This document shows, one piece after another, positions 1 through 4,474 of a stretch of DNA of 6,678 bases; within the stretch, counting starts at the first letter, position 1; each line of letters opens with the position of its first letter. The DNA is taken from contig JAHWLA010000160.1 of assembly GCA_019347595.1 (NCBI GenBank), forward strand, positions 1-6,678, in the 5' to 3' direction. The notes below the pieces were generated by a model. That model had not been told where the DNA came from, did not search any database, and saw nothing but the letters and a program-made list of their open reading frames with translations. The stretch comes from Actinomycetota bacterium (GTDB lineage: Bacteria; Actinomycetota; Acidimicrobiia; Acidimicrobiales; JAHWLA01). The position numbers and the translations under genes are program-made.

Positions 1-521
1 AGCACTTGGCGGGCTTCGAGGGCGGGCGACTAGTGGTGACCCACGACCCGCTCGACGCCGTGTCGCTGGCCGACCGCATGGTGGTGCTGGAGGCCGGTGC
101 GGTGGTGCAGGAGGGCACGCTGGAGGACCTGCGCCGCCGGCCCCGCTCCCGGTACGTCGCCGATCTGGTGGGCGTGAACCTCTTGCGGGGCGTCGGCCGC
201 GGTGGGCGGGTGGAGCTGGCGGGCGGCGTGGCGCTGACGGCGGCCGACGCGCCGGAGGGCGACGGGGTGGTGGTGATCCACCCGCGGGCCGTGGCGTTGC
301 ACCGTGTCGAGCCGGCCGGGTCGCCACGCAACGTGCTGCGCGCGTTGGTGGCGGGCATGCACGGCGACGGCGAGCGGGTGCGGGTGGAGCTGTCGGTGGG
401 CGCGTCGATGGCGCTGGCAGCCGAGGTGACCGCCGCGGCGGCCGACGAGCTGGGGCTGGCCGAGGGCGTCGAGGTGTGGGCCGCCGTCAAGGCCACCGAA
501 CTCACCGTCACCCCCGCCTGA
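1..521 (+). CDS. modC: ABC transporter ATP-binding protein, molybdate (ModC)-like, 3' part
   Basis: Only the last 172 codons are in the window; the reading frame is open to the left edge, so no start is visible. The fragment begins just before the H-loop: LVVTHDPLDA carries the switch histidine that follows the Walker B/D-loop region of ABC ATPases. The ADRMVVLEAGAVVQEGT segment that ends the nucleotide-binding domain comes next. From about residue 50 there is a C-terminal extension with VVVIHPRAVALH and a final EVWAAVKATELTV strand. This pattern is typical of the TOBE/MOP oxyanion-binding domain of ModC, the cytoplasmic ATPase that powers molybdate uptake through ModB and ModA. The Walker A, signature and Walker B motifs lie outside the window. 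Another TOBE-bearing importer (sulfate, spermidine, iron) is possible; the VxVKATE ending favours molybdate. The rest of the transporter, if linked, would be upstream. Confidence 0.75.
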   Translation, partial: HLAGFEGGRLVVTHDPLDAVSLADRMVVLEAGAVVQEGTLEDLRRRPRSRYVADLVGVNLLRGVGRGGRVELAGGVALTAADAPEGDGVVVIHPRAVALHRVEPAGSPRNVLRALVAGMHGDGERVRVELSVGASMALAAEVTAAAADELGLAEGVEVWAAVKATELTVTPA

Positions 522-586
522 CTGCCCCGTTCTGGTCCGTAGATCCGGCGCCACGGCGCCGGATCTACGGACCAGAACGGCGCAGT
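521..586. terminator. Long palindromic hairpin between convergent genes (probable bidirectional terminator)
   Basis: Positions 527-552 and 555-580 are perfect 26-bp inverted repeats separated by only AC. The arms extend to 521-586 with a single mismatch (526 against 581), giving 31-bp arms. The outermost bases are the last bases of the stop codons of the two flanking convergent genes (TGA at 519-521 plus strand, TAA at 586-588 minus strand). There is no T-tract on either side, as is common for hairpin terminators in actinobacteria. The central position between converging genes supports a two-way terminator; a member of a repeat family is an alternative. Confidence 0.7.
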
Positions 587-1320
587 TACGGCAGGGAGCG
601 GAGGTCGGCCCAGCCCAGGTTGCCGTCGATGCGGCACAGGCGGCGGTCGAGCACCGTGCGAGCGGGCCCCACCTCCAGCAGCAGCGGCGCCCGGTGCAAC
701 GTCTCCACGCCATCCGCGTCCACGTCGACCGGCGAGCGGCGCACCGGCGGAGCCACGCCCGCCCACTCCGACGACGGCGGGCCGAACCAGTCGGGGCCGT
801 CCCACTCGTGCCGTCGCCACCCCAGGCCGTCGAAGGCGATCGTCTGCGGCGTCGCGCCCTGCCCCACCAGGATCTCGCCGTGCACCACGCCGGGCTGCGC
901 GTAGGCGCCCTCGCCCCCGTCGGCCGGGCCCGACGCCTCCCACTCCAGGTCGAGGCCCAGCCCGACCCGGTCGCCTCGCTCCCCCCGCAGCGCCTCGGCC
1001 GGGTCGTCCATCGCCACGCCGAACGCCTCCAACCCGTAGGACCAGTGGTCGAAGGGCGTCTCGCAGTTGGTGTCGGCCCACAGCGCCTCGGCTCTGATCT
1101 CCAGCGACCCGGGTGTGCGAGGCGGCGTGACGTCGAGCTCGCGGACCAACAGATAGGGGCGCCCCTCGCCCACGAGCGCCGCCCAGTACCAGGCGACCCG
1201 GGCATGGAACACCAAGGCCACGAAGCCCGCCAGCGAGCCGTCGGCCGTGGTGAAGTCCAAGGAGAACGACTCCGGGGTGCGGCCCCGTCGCCGTTCCCAC
1301 GACACGTCGAAGTCAGGCAC
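586..1320 (-). CDS. CrtC/AttH lipocalin-like (DUF7064-type) protein of unknown function
   Basis: A 244-aa soluble protein with a GTG start at 1320 that overlaps the end of the upstream swivel-domain gene by 8 bp (GTGCCTGA), implying co-translation. No signal peptide or membrane segment is visible. It is rich in Trp and short beta-strand patterns. The C-terminal half has AYAQPGVVHGEILVG (about 139-153) followed by IAFDGLGWRRHEWDGPDW (about 161-178). This resembles the 'QPG-x-V-x-G ... G-x-R-xH-x-W-G-x-DW' pattern I associate with the two-lipocalin fold of AttH/CrtC-like and DUF7064 proteins. The N-terminal half (about 35-100) contains FHARVAWYWAALV and WADTNCETPFDHWSYGLEAFG, consistent with the first barrel. 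Family placement is from memory of motifs and is tentative; substrate and reaction are unknown. The gene ends directly against the 521-586 palindrome. Confidence 0.72.
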   Translation of the reverse strand: MPDFDVSWERRRGRTPESFSLDFTTADGSLAGFVALVFHARVAWYWAALVGEGRPYLLVRELDVTPPRTPGSLEIRAEALWADTNCETPFDHWSYGLEAFGVAMDDPAEALRGERGDRVGLGLDLEWEASGPADGGEGAYAQPGVVHGEILVGQGATPQTIAFDGLGWRRHEWDGPDWFGPPSSEWAGVAPPVRRSPVDVDADGVETLHRAPLLLEVGPARTVLDRRLCRIDGNLGWADLRSLP

Positions 1321-1648
1321 GGACGATGCCGTCGTCGCCCGAACAGTCGACCTCGACTTCGGTGCCGTCGGGCGGCGGTCCCTCGGCGAACTCGGCAGCG
1401 ACCACGCAGGGGACGCCGAGGTTGCCCGTCATGATCCCCACATGGCTGCGCGGCGTACCGGTCGTGCACACCACGGCGACGAGCGCAGGGCCGAGCGACG
1501 CCAGCCACACCGCACCCGGGTCGCGCACCACGGCGACGACATCGGCCTCGGGAAGGCGGGCCAGGTCGGCGGGCGTCAGCACGGCGTAGCAGCGGCCGCG
1601 CACGGGCGCCTGCTCCACCACTCGCATGCCCCGCCCGACCTCGCGCAC
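1313..1648 (-). CDS. Stand-alone PEP-utilising enzyme mobile (phosphohistidine swivelling) domain protein
   Basis: A 111-aa protein that is almost entirely one swivelling domain, like the central domain of PEP synthase, pyruvate phosphate dikinase and rifampicin phosphotransferase. The hallmark is TGTPRSHVGIMTGNLGVPCV (63-82), where His69 matches the phosphorylatable histidine in the family's 'TSHxAIxAR-x-GIPxV' motif. The end, DGTEVEVDCSGDDGIVR, matches the usual closing 'dGd-V-VDG-x-G-xV' strand pair. The ATP-grasp and PEP-binding domains that normally donate phosphate are absent here, so it either works with proteins encoded elsewhere or has another role. The GTG start at 1648 is chosen because TAGCAT lies 6 nt upstream, as in a leaderless promoter. 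ATG at 1627 (104 aa) is the alternative. It is the first gene of a two-gene unit with the DUF7064-like protein. Confidence 0.8.
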   Translation of the reverse strand: MREVGRGMRVVEQAPVRGRCYAVLTPADLARLPEADVVAVVRDPGAVWLASLGPALVAVVCTTGTPRSHVGIMTGNLGVPCVVAAEFAEGPPPDGTEVEVDCSGDDGIVRA

Positions 1649-1654
1649 GGGCCG

Positions 1655-1660
1655 ATGCTA
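1655..1660 (-). promoter_or_regulatory. Putative -10 element (TAGCAT) for the swivel-domain gene, leaderless geometry
   Basis: On the minus strand TAGCAT fits the actinobacterial TANNNT -10 pattern and sits 6 nt before the GTG at 1648, so transcription would start at or beside the start codon. I see no convincing -35. It overlaps by TA (1659-1660) a weaker plus-strand candidate, TAGAGA (1659-1664), that is 6 nt before GTG 1671 of the divergent zinc-ribbon gene. Confidence 0.35.
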
Positions 1661-1670
1661 GAGAGTGCCT

Positions 1671-1841
1671 GTGGACCAGAGGGACATCGACTCGGCCGAC
1701 GGCGGCGGCGACCCCGTCTGCTGGGCCCATCTCGCATGTCCCGAGTGCGGCCGCCTCGACGACGGGCCGCCGCCCGACCGCTGTCGTGGCTGCGGTGCCG
1801 TCCTGCTAGACCTTGAGCGTGGTCCGCTACCTGAGCCCTGA
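1671..1841 (+). CDS. Small Cys-rich zinc-ribbon protein (56 aa)
   Basis: A short gene read as GTG at 1671 to TGA at 1839-1841. Residues 15-27 read PVCWAHLACPECG and 36-42 read PDRCRGCG, giving two CxxC knuckles (Cys23/26 and Cys38/41) plus Cys17. That is a classic four-cysteine zinc ribbon (rubredoxin-like fold), so it probably binds one Zn2+ in the cytoplasm. The ordered cysteines in an otherwise cysteine-poor region, the codon bias and the position directly ahead of a co-directional operon support it as real. GTG at 1665 would add two residues; a TAG at 1659 prevents any longer form. Its last 23 bp overlap the start of the SCP2-domain gene in another frame, suggesting translational coupling. 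I recall similar CPECG mini-proteins from actinobacteria, but its function and partner are unknown. Confidence 0.68.
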   Translation: MDQRDIDSADGGGDPVCWAHLACPECGRLDDGPPPDRCRGCGAVLLDLERGPLPEP

Positions 1842-2208
1842 ATGGTTCGAGGAGGTCAACGCCGCCGCGACCCGAGGGCGCGTGGCGGACAGCGTCACCG
1901 AGGGGTTGCGGCTCGTCGTCCAGCAGGTGGTGACCGGCGCCCCGGACGGCGACGTCCACTACGCCGTGCGCATCGAGGACGGCGCCGTCTCCGTCGTCCC
2001 CGGCGAGGCCGTCGATGCCGACGTGACGGTGACCGAGGACCACGAGACGGCCACAAAGGTGGCGCGCGGCGACCTGGCCGCGCCGGTGGCGTTCATGACC
2101 GGCCGCATCCGGGTGACCGGCGACACCAAGACCCTCCTCGCTGCGCAACCGGCCCTCCACCGGCTCGACGCCCTCTTCGTCGATCTTCGCGAGCGGACGA
2201 CGTATTGA
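1819..2208 (+). CDS. SCP2 sterol-carrier-domain protein
   Basis: A 129-aa single-domain protein. RYLSPEWFEEVN at the N-terminus, the strand pair VHYAVRIEDGAVSVVPGEA, then DADVTVTEDHETATKVARGDLAAPVAFMTGRIRVTGD and a final helix LLAAQPALHRLDAL match the SCP2 fold. The 'A..G....A...G.i.v.Gd' stretch is the most diagnostic part. Family members bind lipids or acyl-CoA-like ligands in a hydrophobic tunnel, and bacterial stand-alone versions are mostly uncharacterised. No signal peptide is visible, so it is probably cytoplasmic. GTG 1819 is preferred; TTG 1813 would add two residues, and neither has a clear Shine-Dalgarno, in keeping with coupling to the overlapping zinc-ribbon gene upstream. The stop is 2 bp before the ATG of the DUF2510 protein. 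Confidence 0.85.
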   Translation: MVRYLSPEWFEEVNAAATRGRVADSVTEGLRLVVQQVVTGAPDGDVHYAVRIEDGAVSVVPGEAVDADVTVTEDHETATKVARGDLAAPVAFMTGRIRVTGDTKTLLAAQPALHRLDALFVDLRERTTY

Positions 2209-2210
2209 CG

Positions 2211-2885
2211 ATGACGAACGACCAGACGACGAAGGCGCCGGGCTGGTACCGCGACCCCGAGGACCCCGCCCTCATCCGTTACTGGGACGGCTCGCACTGG
2301 ACCGACCGGCGGCGGCCCCGGCCGGAGTGGGCACCCGCGCTGACGCCTGCCGAGGAGGCGGCCCACCGCGCCGCCATGCGCAGGCGGCGCTGGTACCTGC
2401 GGGGCGCGGGGACGATCGCGCTCGGCGCGCTGGTGGTGCTCACGCTGTTCGCCATCCGCGCCGACGTGCCGCCGATCCCGCCCCGTTCCGTGGAGGACAC
2501 CGCGTTCACCACGGCGGCCGAGTCGGTGTGCGCCCGCAGCATGCCCGCCATCCTGGAGCAGCCGCCGGAGCCGGGCGGCGACGACGAGCCCCCGGCCGAC
2601 GAAGCGTTCGCCCGTCGCATCGAGACGACGGCAGGCGACCTGGGCGGCGTGCTGGCCGAGTTGCGCCGCCTACCGGTGGCCGACCCCGACCGGGCCGAGG
2701 TCGACGCCTGGCTGGGCGACTGGCAGCTCTTCATCGACGTCGGCCACCGCTACGCGGCCGCCGTGCGGCGGGGTAAGCCATCCGAGTTCAAGGCGGTCGG
2801 CGCCGAGGGCGACGCCCCCAGCCGCCGCATCTACCAGTTCGCCAAGGCCAACGGCATGCCGTCGTGCGCGTTCTCGTCGGTGTGA
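2211..2885 (+). CDS. DUF2510 single-pass membrane protein
   Basis: A 224-aa protein. Residues 10-31, opening with PGWYRDPEDP and closing with IRYWDGSHWTD, are a canonical DUF2510 module, a short Trp-rich domain common at the N-terminus of actinobacterial membrane proteins. After a basic stretch (RRRRWYLR, 57-64) comes one transmembrane helix at about 65-82 (GAGTIALGALVVLTLFAI). Basic residues before the helix predict DUF2510 inside and the C-terminal 140 residues outside. The outer part is helical and charged and contains the protein's only two cysteines (107 and 219), which could form a disulfide. No catalytic motif is visible. The ATG at 2211 follows the SCP2 stop by 2 bp with no clear Shine-Dalgarno, indicating coupled translation; TTG 2205 is an unlikely alternative. 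The biological role is unknown. Confidence 0.85.
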   Translation: MTNDQTTKAPGWYRDPEDPALIRYWDGSHWTDRRRPRPEWAPALTPAEEAAHRAAMRRRRWYLRGAGTIALGALVVLTLFAIRADVPPIPPRSVEDTAFTTAAESVCARSMPAILEQPPEPGGDDEPPADEAFARRIETTAGDLGGVLAELRRLPVADPDRAEVDAWLGDWQLFIDVGHRYAAAVRRGKPSEFKAVGAEGDAPSRRIYQFAKANGMPSCAFSSV

Positions 2886-2901
2886 TTCGGCGGCACCGCT
2901 G

Positions 2902-3321
2902 ATGGAGATCCTGTCGAGCCGAGTGCTCCTCCACCCCGTCGACATCGAGCGGTCGCGGGCGTTCTACGGCGAGGCGTTGGGGCTGGCGGTCTACCGGGAG
3001 TTCGGCGAGGGGCCGACGCGCGGGACGGTGTTCCACCTCGGTGGCGGGTTCCTCGAGCTGTCGCGATCGGCCGACACGCCGGCGGGCCCCAACATCGCGC
3101 TGTGGCTCCAGGTGCGCGACGTCGCCGCCGCCCACGCCGAGCTGTTGGCTCGCGGCGTGCCCGTCGCCCGCGAACCGGTGCGGGAGCCGTGGGGGCTGGT
3201 GGAGATGTGGGTCGAGGACCCCGACGGCGTGCGCATCGCCGTGGTCGAGGTGCCCGACGACCATCCCCTCCGCCGGGACACCCGTCAGTCGACGGCGACC
3301 GTCCCGCCCGACCGCCAGTAG
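2902..3321 (+). CDS. VOC-family (glyoxalase/bleomycin-resistance/dioxygenase superfamily) protein
   Basis: A 139-aa protein with the paired beta-alpha-beta-beta-beta halves of the VOC fold. The first half has VLLHPVDIERSRAFYGEALG (8-27) and GTVFHLGGGFLELSRS (41-56). The second has IALWLQVRDVAAAHAELLARGVPV (65-88) and VEDPDGVRIAVVEVPDD (104-120), with the family's 'DPDG' turn. Candidate metal ligands are His11, Glu52 and Glu116. The fourth position, often His or Gln at the start of the second half, falls in IALWLQV and could be Gln70. The substrate cannot be predicted; such single-domain members include glyoxalases, antibiotic-binding proteins and orphans. The ATG at 2902 is 16 bp after the DUF2510 gene, so it is the last gene of the zinc-ribbon/SCP2/DUF2510 run. 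Its final 37 bp overlap the convergent DUF2087 gene. Confidence 0.85.
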   Translation: MEILSSRVLLHPVDIERSRAFYGEALGLAVYREFGEGPTRGTVFHLGGGFLELSRSADTPAGPNIALWLQVRDVAAAHAELLARGVPVAREPVREPWGLVEMWVEDPDGVRIAVVEVPDDHPLRRDTRQSTATVPPDRQ

Positions 3322-3884
3322 AAGTTGTCGCGGCGTTCGAGGAAGCCCTCGTCGACCAGGGCCCGCCGCAGCGCCGCGTAGTCGCTGTGCCACTTGCCCA
3401 ACTCGTCGTTCACGTCGGGCTCGGGGTAGACCTTGCCCGGCTCGAAGCGCCCGGCCAGGAAGTCGAGCACCACCAAGCGCTTGGTGCGCGCAGCCGGGAG
3501 GTGGGTGAGGCGGTCGTCGGCCAGGAAGTTGCGCAGGACGTCGGCCTGCTCGGGGGTGGCGCCGAGGACCTCGGGGCCGGGGGTCGGCGGGCGCTGCTCG
3601 GCGGCCCGACGGGCGGCGGCCCGGAAGCGTTCGACGGCCACGCGGAAGCCGCCCGCGTCGCCGTCGACGACGACGATCCCCGACGCGACCAACCGCTCCA
3701 GCGCCTTGTGCACCGACTTGCCGTCGAGGGCGGTGGCGTCGCCGATGGCGTCGACGGTGCGGGCGCCGAGAGCGATGGCGGACAACACCCGCAAGCGGGT
3801 CTCGTCGGCGAGCAGGCCGACGAAGGTGCCCGCGTCGGGACCGCGGTCGCTGCCCGGTCCCGACGCACCGCCGCCGCCGGTCAC
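3285..3884 (-). CDS. HTH plus DUF2087 putative transcriptional regulator
   Basis: A 199-aa protein with two parts. Residues about 20-87 (FVGLLADETRLRVLSAIALG, then ALDGKSVHKALERLVASGIVV) look like an ArsR-type winged helix-turn-helix, with the usual 'LaDetRLrvL.al' opening. Residues about 118-190 (DRLTHLPAARTKRLVVL, FEPGKVYPEPDVNDEL, HSDYAALRRALVDEGFLER, NFYWR) match DUF2087, a small domain often fused to such HTH units. No metal-sensing Cys or His cluster typical of classic ArsR sensors is evident, so the signal is unknown. GTG at 3884 is chosen because it forms a GTGA overlap with the upstream gene's TGA (3881-3883). The frame stays open farther left, but that part is Arg/Pro/Gly-rich antisense-like sequence covered by the upstream gene. 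The 3' end overlaps the convergent VOC gene by 37 bp. Confidence 0.85.
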   Translation of the reverse strand: MTGGGGASGPGSDRGPDAGTFVGLLADETRLRVLSAIALGARTVDAIGDATALDGKSVHKALERLVASGIVVVDGDAGGFRVAVERFRAAARRAAEQRPPTPGPEVLGATPEQADVLRNFLADDRLTHLPAARTKRLVVLDFLAGRFEPGKVYPEPDVNDELGKWHSDYAALRRALVDEGFLERRDNFYWRSGGTVAVD

Positions 3885-4129
3885 GGGCCCGGGTCCTCCC
3901 CCAGCTCGCGGAGGGCGGCGGCCACCGCGCCGCGCAGCCGGCGGGCGGTGTCGGGGGCGAGGTGGGCGATGACGCCCGTGCCCGCCTGGCCGATCTCCTC
4001 CAGGGTCAGGACCACGCGCAGGTCGCCGCACGAGTCGCAGTCGTCGGACAGGCCGACCATCCAACTGGCGGGCCCGCGGTCCTCGTCGGGCGGGTGGTCG
4101 TCACGGGCATCGTCGATCGAACGTCGCAT
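3881..4129 (-). CDS. Small CxxC-containing protein of unknown function, coupled to the DUF2087 gene
   Basis: An 82-aa protein that I do not recognise. The N-terminus (1-22) is charged and probably disordered. The middle, SWMVGLSDDCDSCGDLRVVLTL (22-43), holds a CxxC pair (Cys31, Cys34), and the C-terminus (about 57-77) is an amphipathic helix rich in Ala and Arg. The CxxC could be a redox pair or half of a metal site completed by dimerisation. ATG 4129 is preferred; ATG 4177 in the same frame would run into the neighbouring gene's ribosome-binding site. The gene ends in a GTGA overlap with the HTH-DUF2087 gene, so the two are almost certainly co-translated and may work together, for example as a sensor or co-factor with the regulator; that pairing is inference. 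Confidence 0.65.
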   Translation of the reverse strand: MRRSIDDARDDHPPDEDRGPASWMVGLSDDCDSCGDLRVVLTLEEIGQAGTGVIAHLAPDTARRLRGAVAAALRELGEDPGP

Positions 4130-4137
4130 CGGACGAG

Positions 4138-4147
4138 ACGGTACGCT
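4138..4147. promoter_or_regulatory. Overlapping divergent -10 candidates
   Basis: In the 59-bp divergent gap, TACGCT (4142-4147, plus strand) and TACCGT (4138-4143, read on the minus strand) both fit TANNNT and share the central GTAC/TA. The minus one is 8 nt before ATG 4129, nearly leaderless. The plus one would give a leader of about 35 nt that includes the dyad at 4147-4167 and the Shine-Dalgarno. No good -35 sequences are seen. Confidence 0.3.
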
Positions 4148-4167
4148 CGACGGAGTACGTCCGTCGA
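4147..4167. promoter_or_regulatory. Short inverted repeat, candidate operator or leader hairpin
   Basis: TCGACGGA (4147-4154) and TCCGTCGA (4160-4167) are perfect 8-bp inverted repeats around a 5-nt GTACG spacer. They lie just downstream of the plus-strand -10 candidate and 8 bp before the Shine-Dalgarno. The size and spacing suit either a repressor dimer site or a 5'-leader stem-loop. The adjacent HTH-DUF2087 protein is an obvious candidate binder, but that is inference. Confidence 0.35.
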
Positions 4168-4175
4168 CGCACGAC

Positions 4176-4182
4176 AAGGAGG
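4176..4182 (+). promoter_or_regulatory. Strong ribosome-binding site (AAGGAGG)
   Basis: AAGGAGG ends 6 nt before the GTG at 4189, an ideal Shine-Dalgarno and spacing. It fixes the start of the 72-aa gene and argues against the minus-strand neighbour starting as far left as 4177. It is the only strong Shine-Dalgarno ahead of any gene in the window. Confidence 0.8.
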
Positions 4183-4188
4183 GCGCTG

Positions 4189-4407
4189 GTGACGCTGGCC
4201 GAGGTGATTGACGACCACTTCCTGCGGCGGTATCGGGAGCTGCTCGATGCCGAGGATGCCGCCTTCGACGAGCTCGAGCACGCCTACGAGGACGGTGACC
4301 GGGCCCATTTCGACGCCGACCTCGAGGCGTGGAAGGAAGCCATCAACCGCAAGCTGGACTTCCTCCAGCGGCGCGGGGTACAGGTCTCCGTCTCCGTCAC
4401 GGTCTGA
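4189..4407 (+). CDS. Small acidic helical protein of unknown function (72 aa)
   Basis: I do not recognise a family. The start is GTG 4189, supported by the AAGGAGG at 4176-4182. Residues about 2-62 are almost continuous helix: EVIDDHFLRRYRELLDAEDA, FDELEHAYEDGD, ADLEAWKEAINRKLDFLQRR. They are rich in Glu and Asp, with hydrophobic residues spaced as in a coiled coil or helical hairpin. A short beta-like tail follows (VQVSVSVTV). There are no cysteines, no signal peptide and no membrane segment. It is transcribed divergently from the CxxC/HTH-DUF2087 pair, with a dyad symmetry in the shared gap, so it might be that regulator's target. The gene ends 7 bp before the 47-bp palindrome that separates it from mdh. 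Confidence 0.75.
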   Translation: MTLAEVIDDHFLRRYRELLDAEDAAFDELEHAYEDGDRAHFDADLEAWKEAINRKLDFLQRRGVQVSVSVTV

Positions 4408-4414
4408 ACCCCGC

Positions 4415-4461
4415 GTCCCGAGTACATAGCGTGCGGAATCCGTACGCTATGTACTCGGGAC
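4415..4461. terminator. 47-bp palindrome, copy 1 (bidirectional terminator / repeat)
   Basis: GTCCCGAGTACATAGCGT (4415-4432) pairs perfectly with 4444-4461. Inside, CGGA (4434-4437) pairs with TCCG (4439-4442) around a single A. The only unpaired partners are G4433/T4443, a G-U wobble in plus-strand RNA and an A-C mismatch in the mdh transcript. It lies 7 bp after the stop of the 72-aa gene and 13 bp after that of mdh, between these convergent genes. There is no T-tract. An exact reverse-complement copy is at 5508-5554. Confidence 0.75.
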
Positions 4462-4474
4462 AGCGCGGTGATGG

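Noticed and set aside
30..1730. Long open minus-strand frame of 566 codons across the ModC-like gene and the next two genes
   Set aside because: Its product is Arg/His/Pro/Gly-rich low-complexity sequence typical of antisense or off-frame reading in high-GC DNA, and it crosses the 26-bp hairpin and recognisable genes.
1842..2210. In-frame extension of the DUF2510 gene upstream of 2211
   Set aside because: The added residues are Arg/Gly repeats read off-frame through the SCP2 gene; the conserved DUF2510 module begins just after ATG 2211.
2886..2901. GCGG-CAC-CGC mini-hairpin between the DUF2510 and VOC genes
   Set aside because: A four-base stem in GC-rich DNA is expected by chance and is too weak to be called a terminator or regulator.
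3885..4064. N-terminal extension of the HTH-DUF2087 protein to 4064
   Set aside because: The extra 60 residues are Arg/Pro/Gly-rich and overlap the CxxC gene fully; the GTGA junction at 3881-3884 gives a natural start.
4415..4461. Palindrome copies as CRISPR repeats
   Set aside because: There are only two copies, about 1.05 kb apart, with a gene between them and no spacer array.
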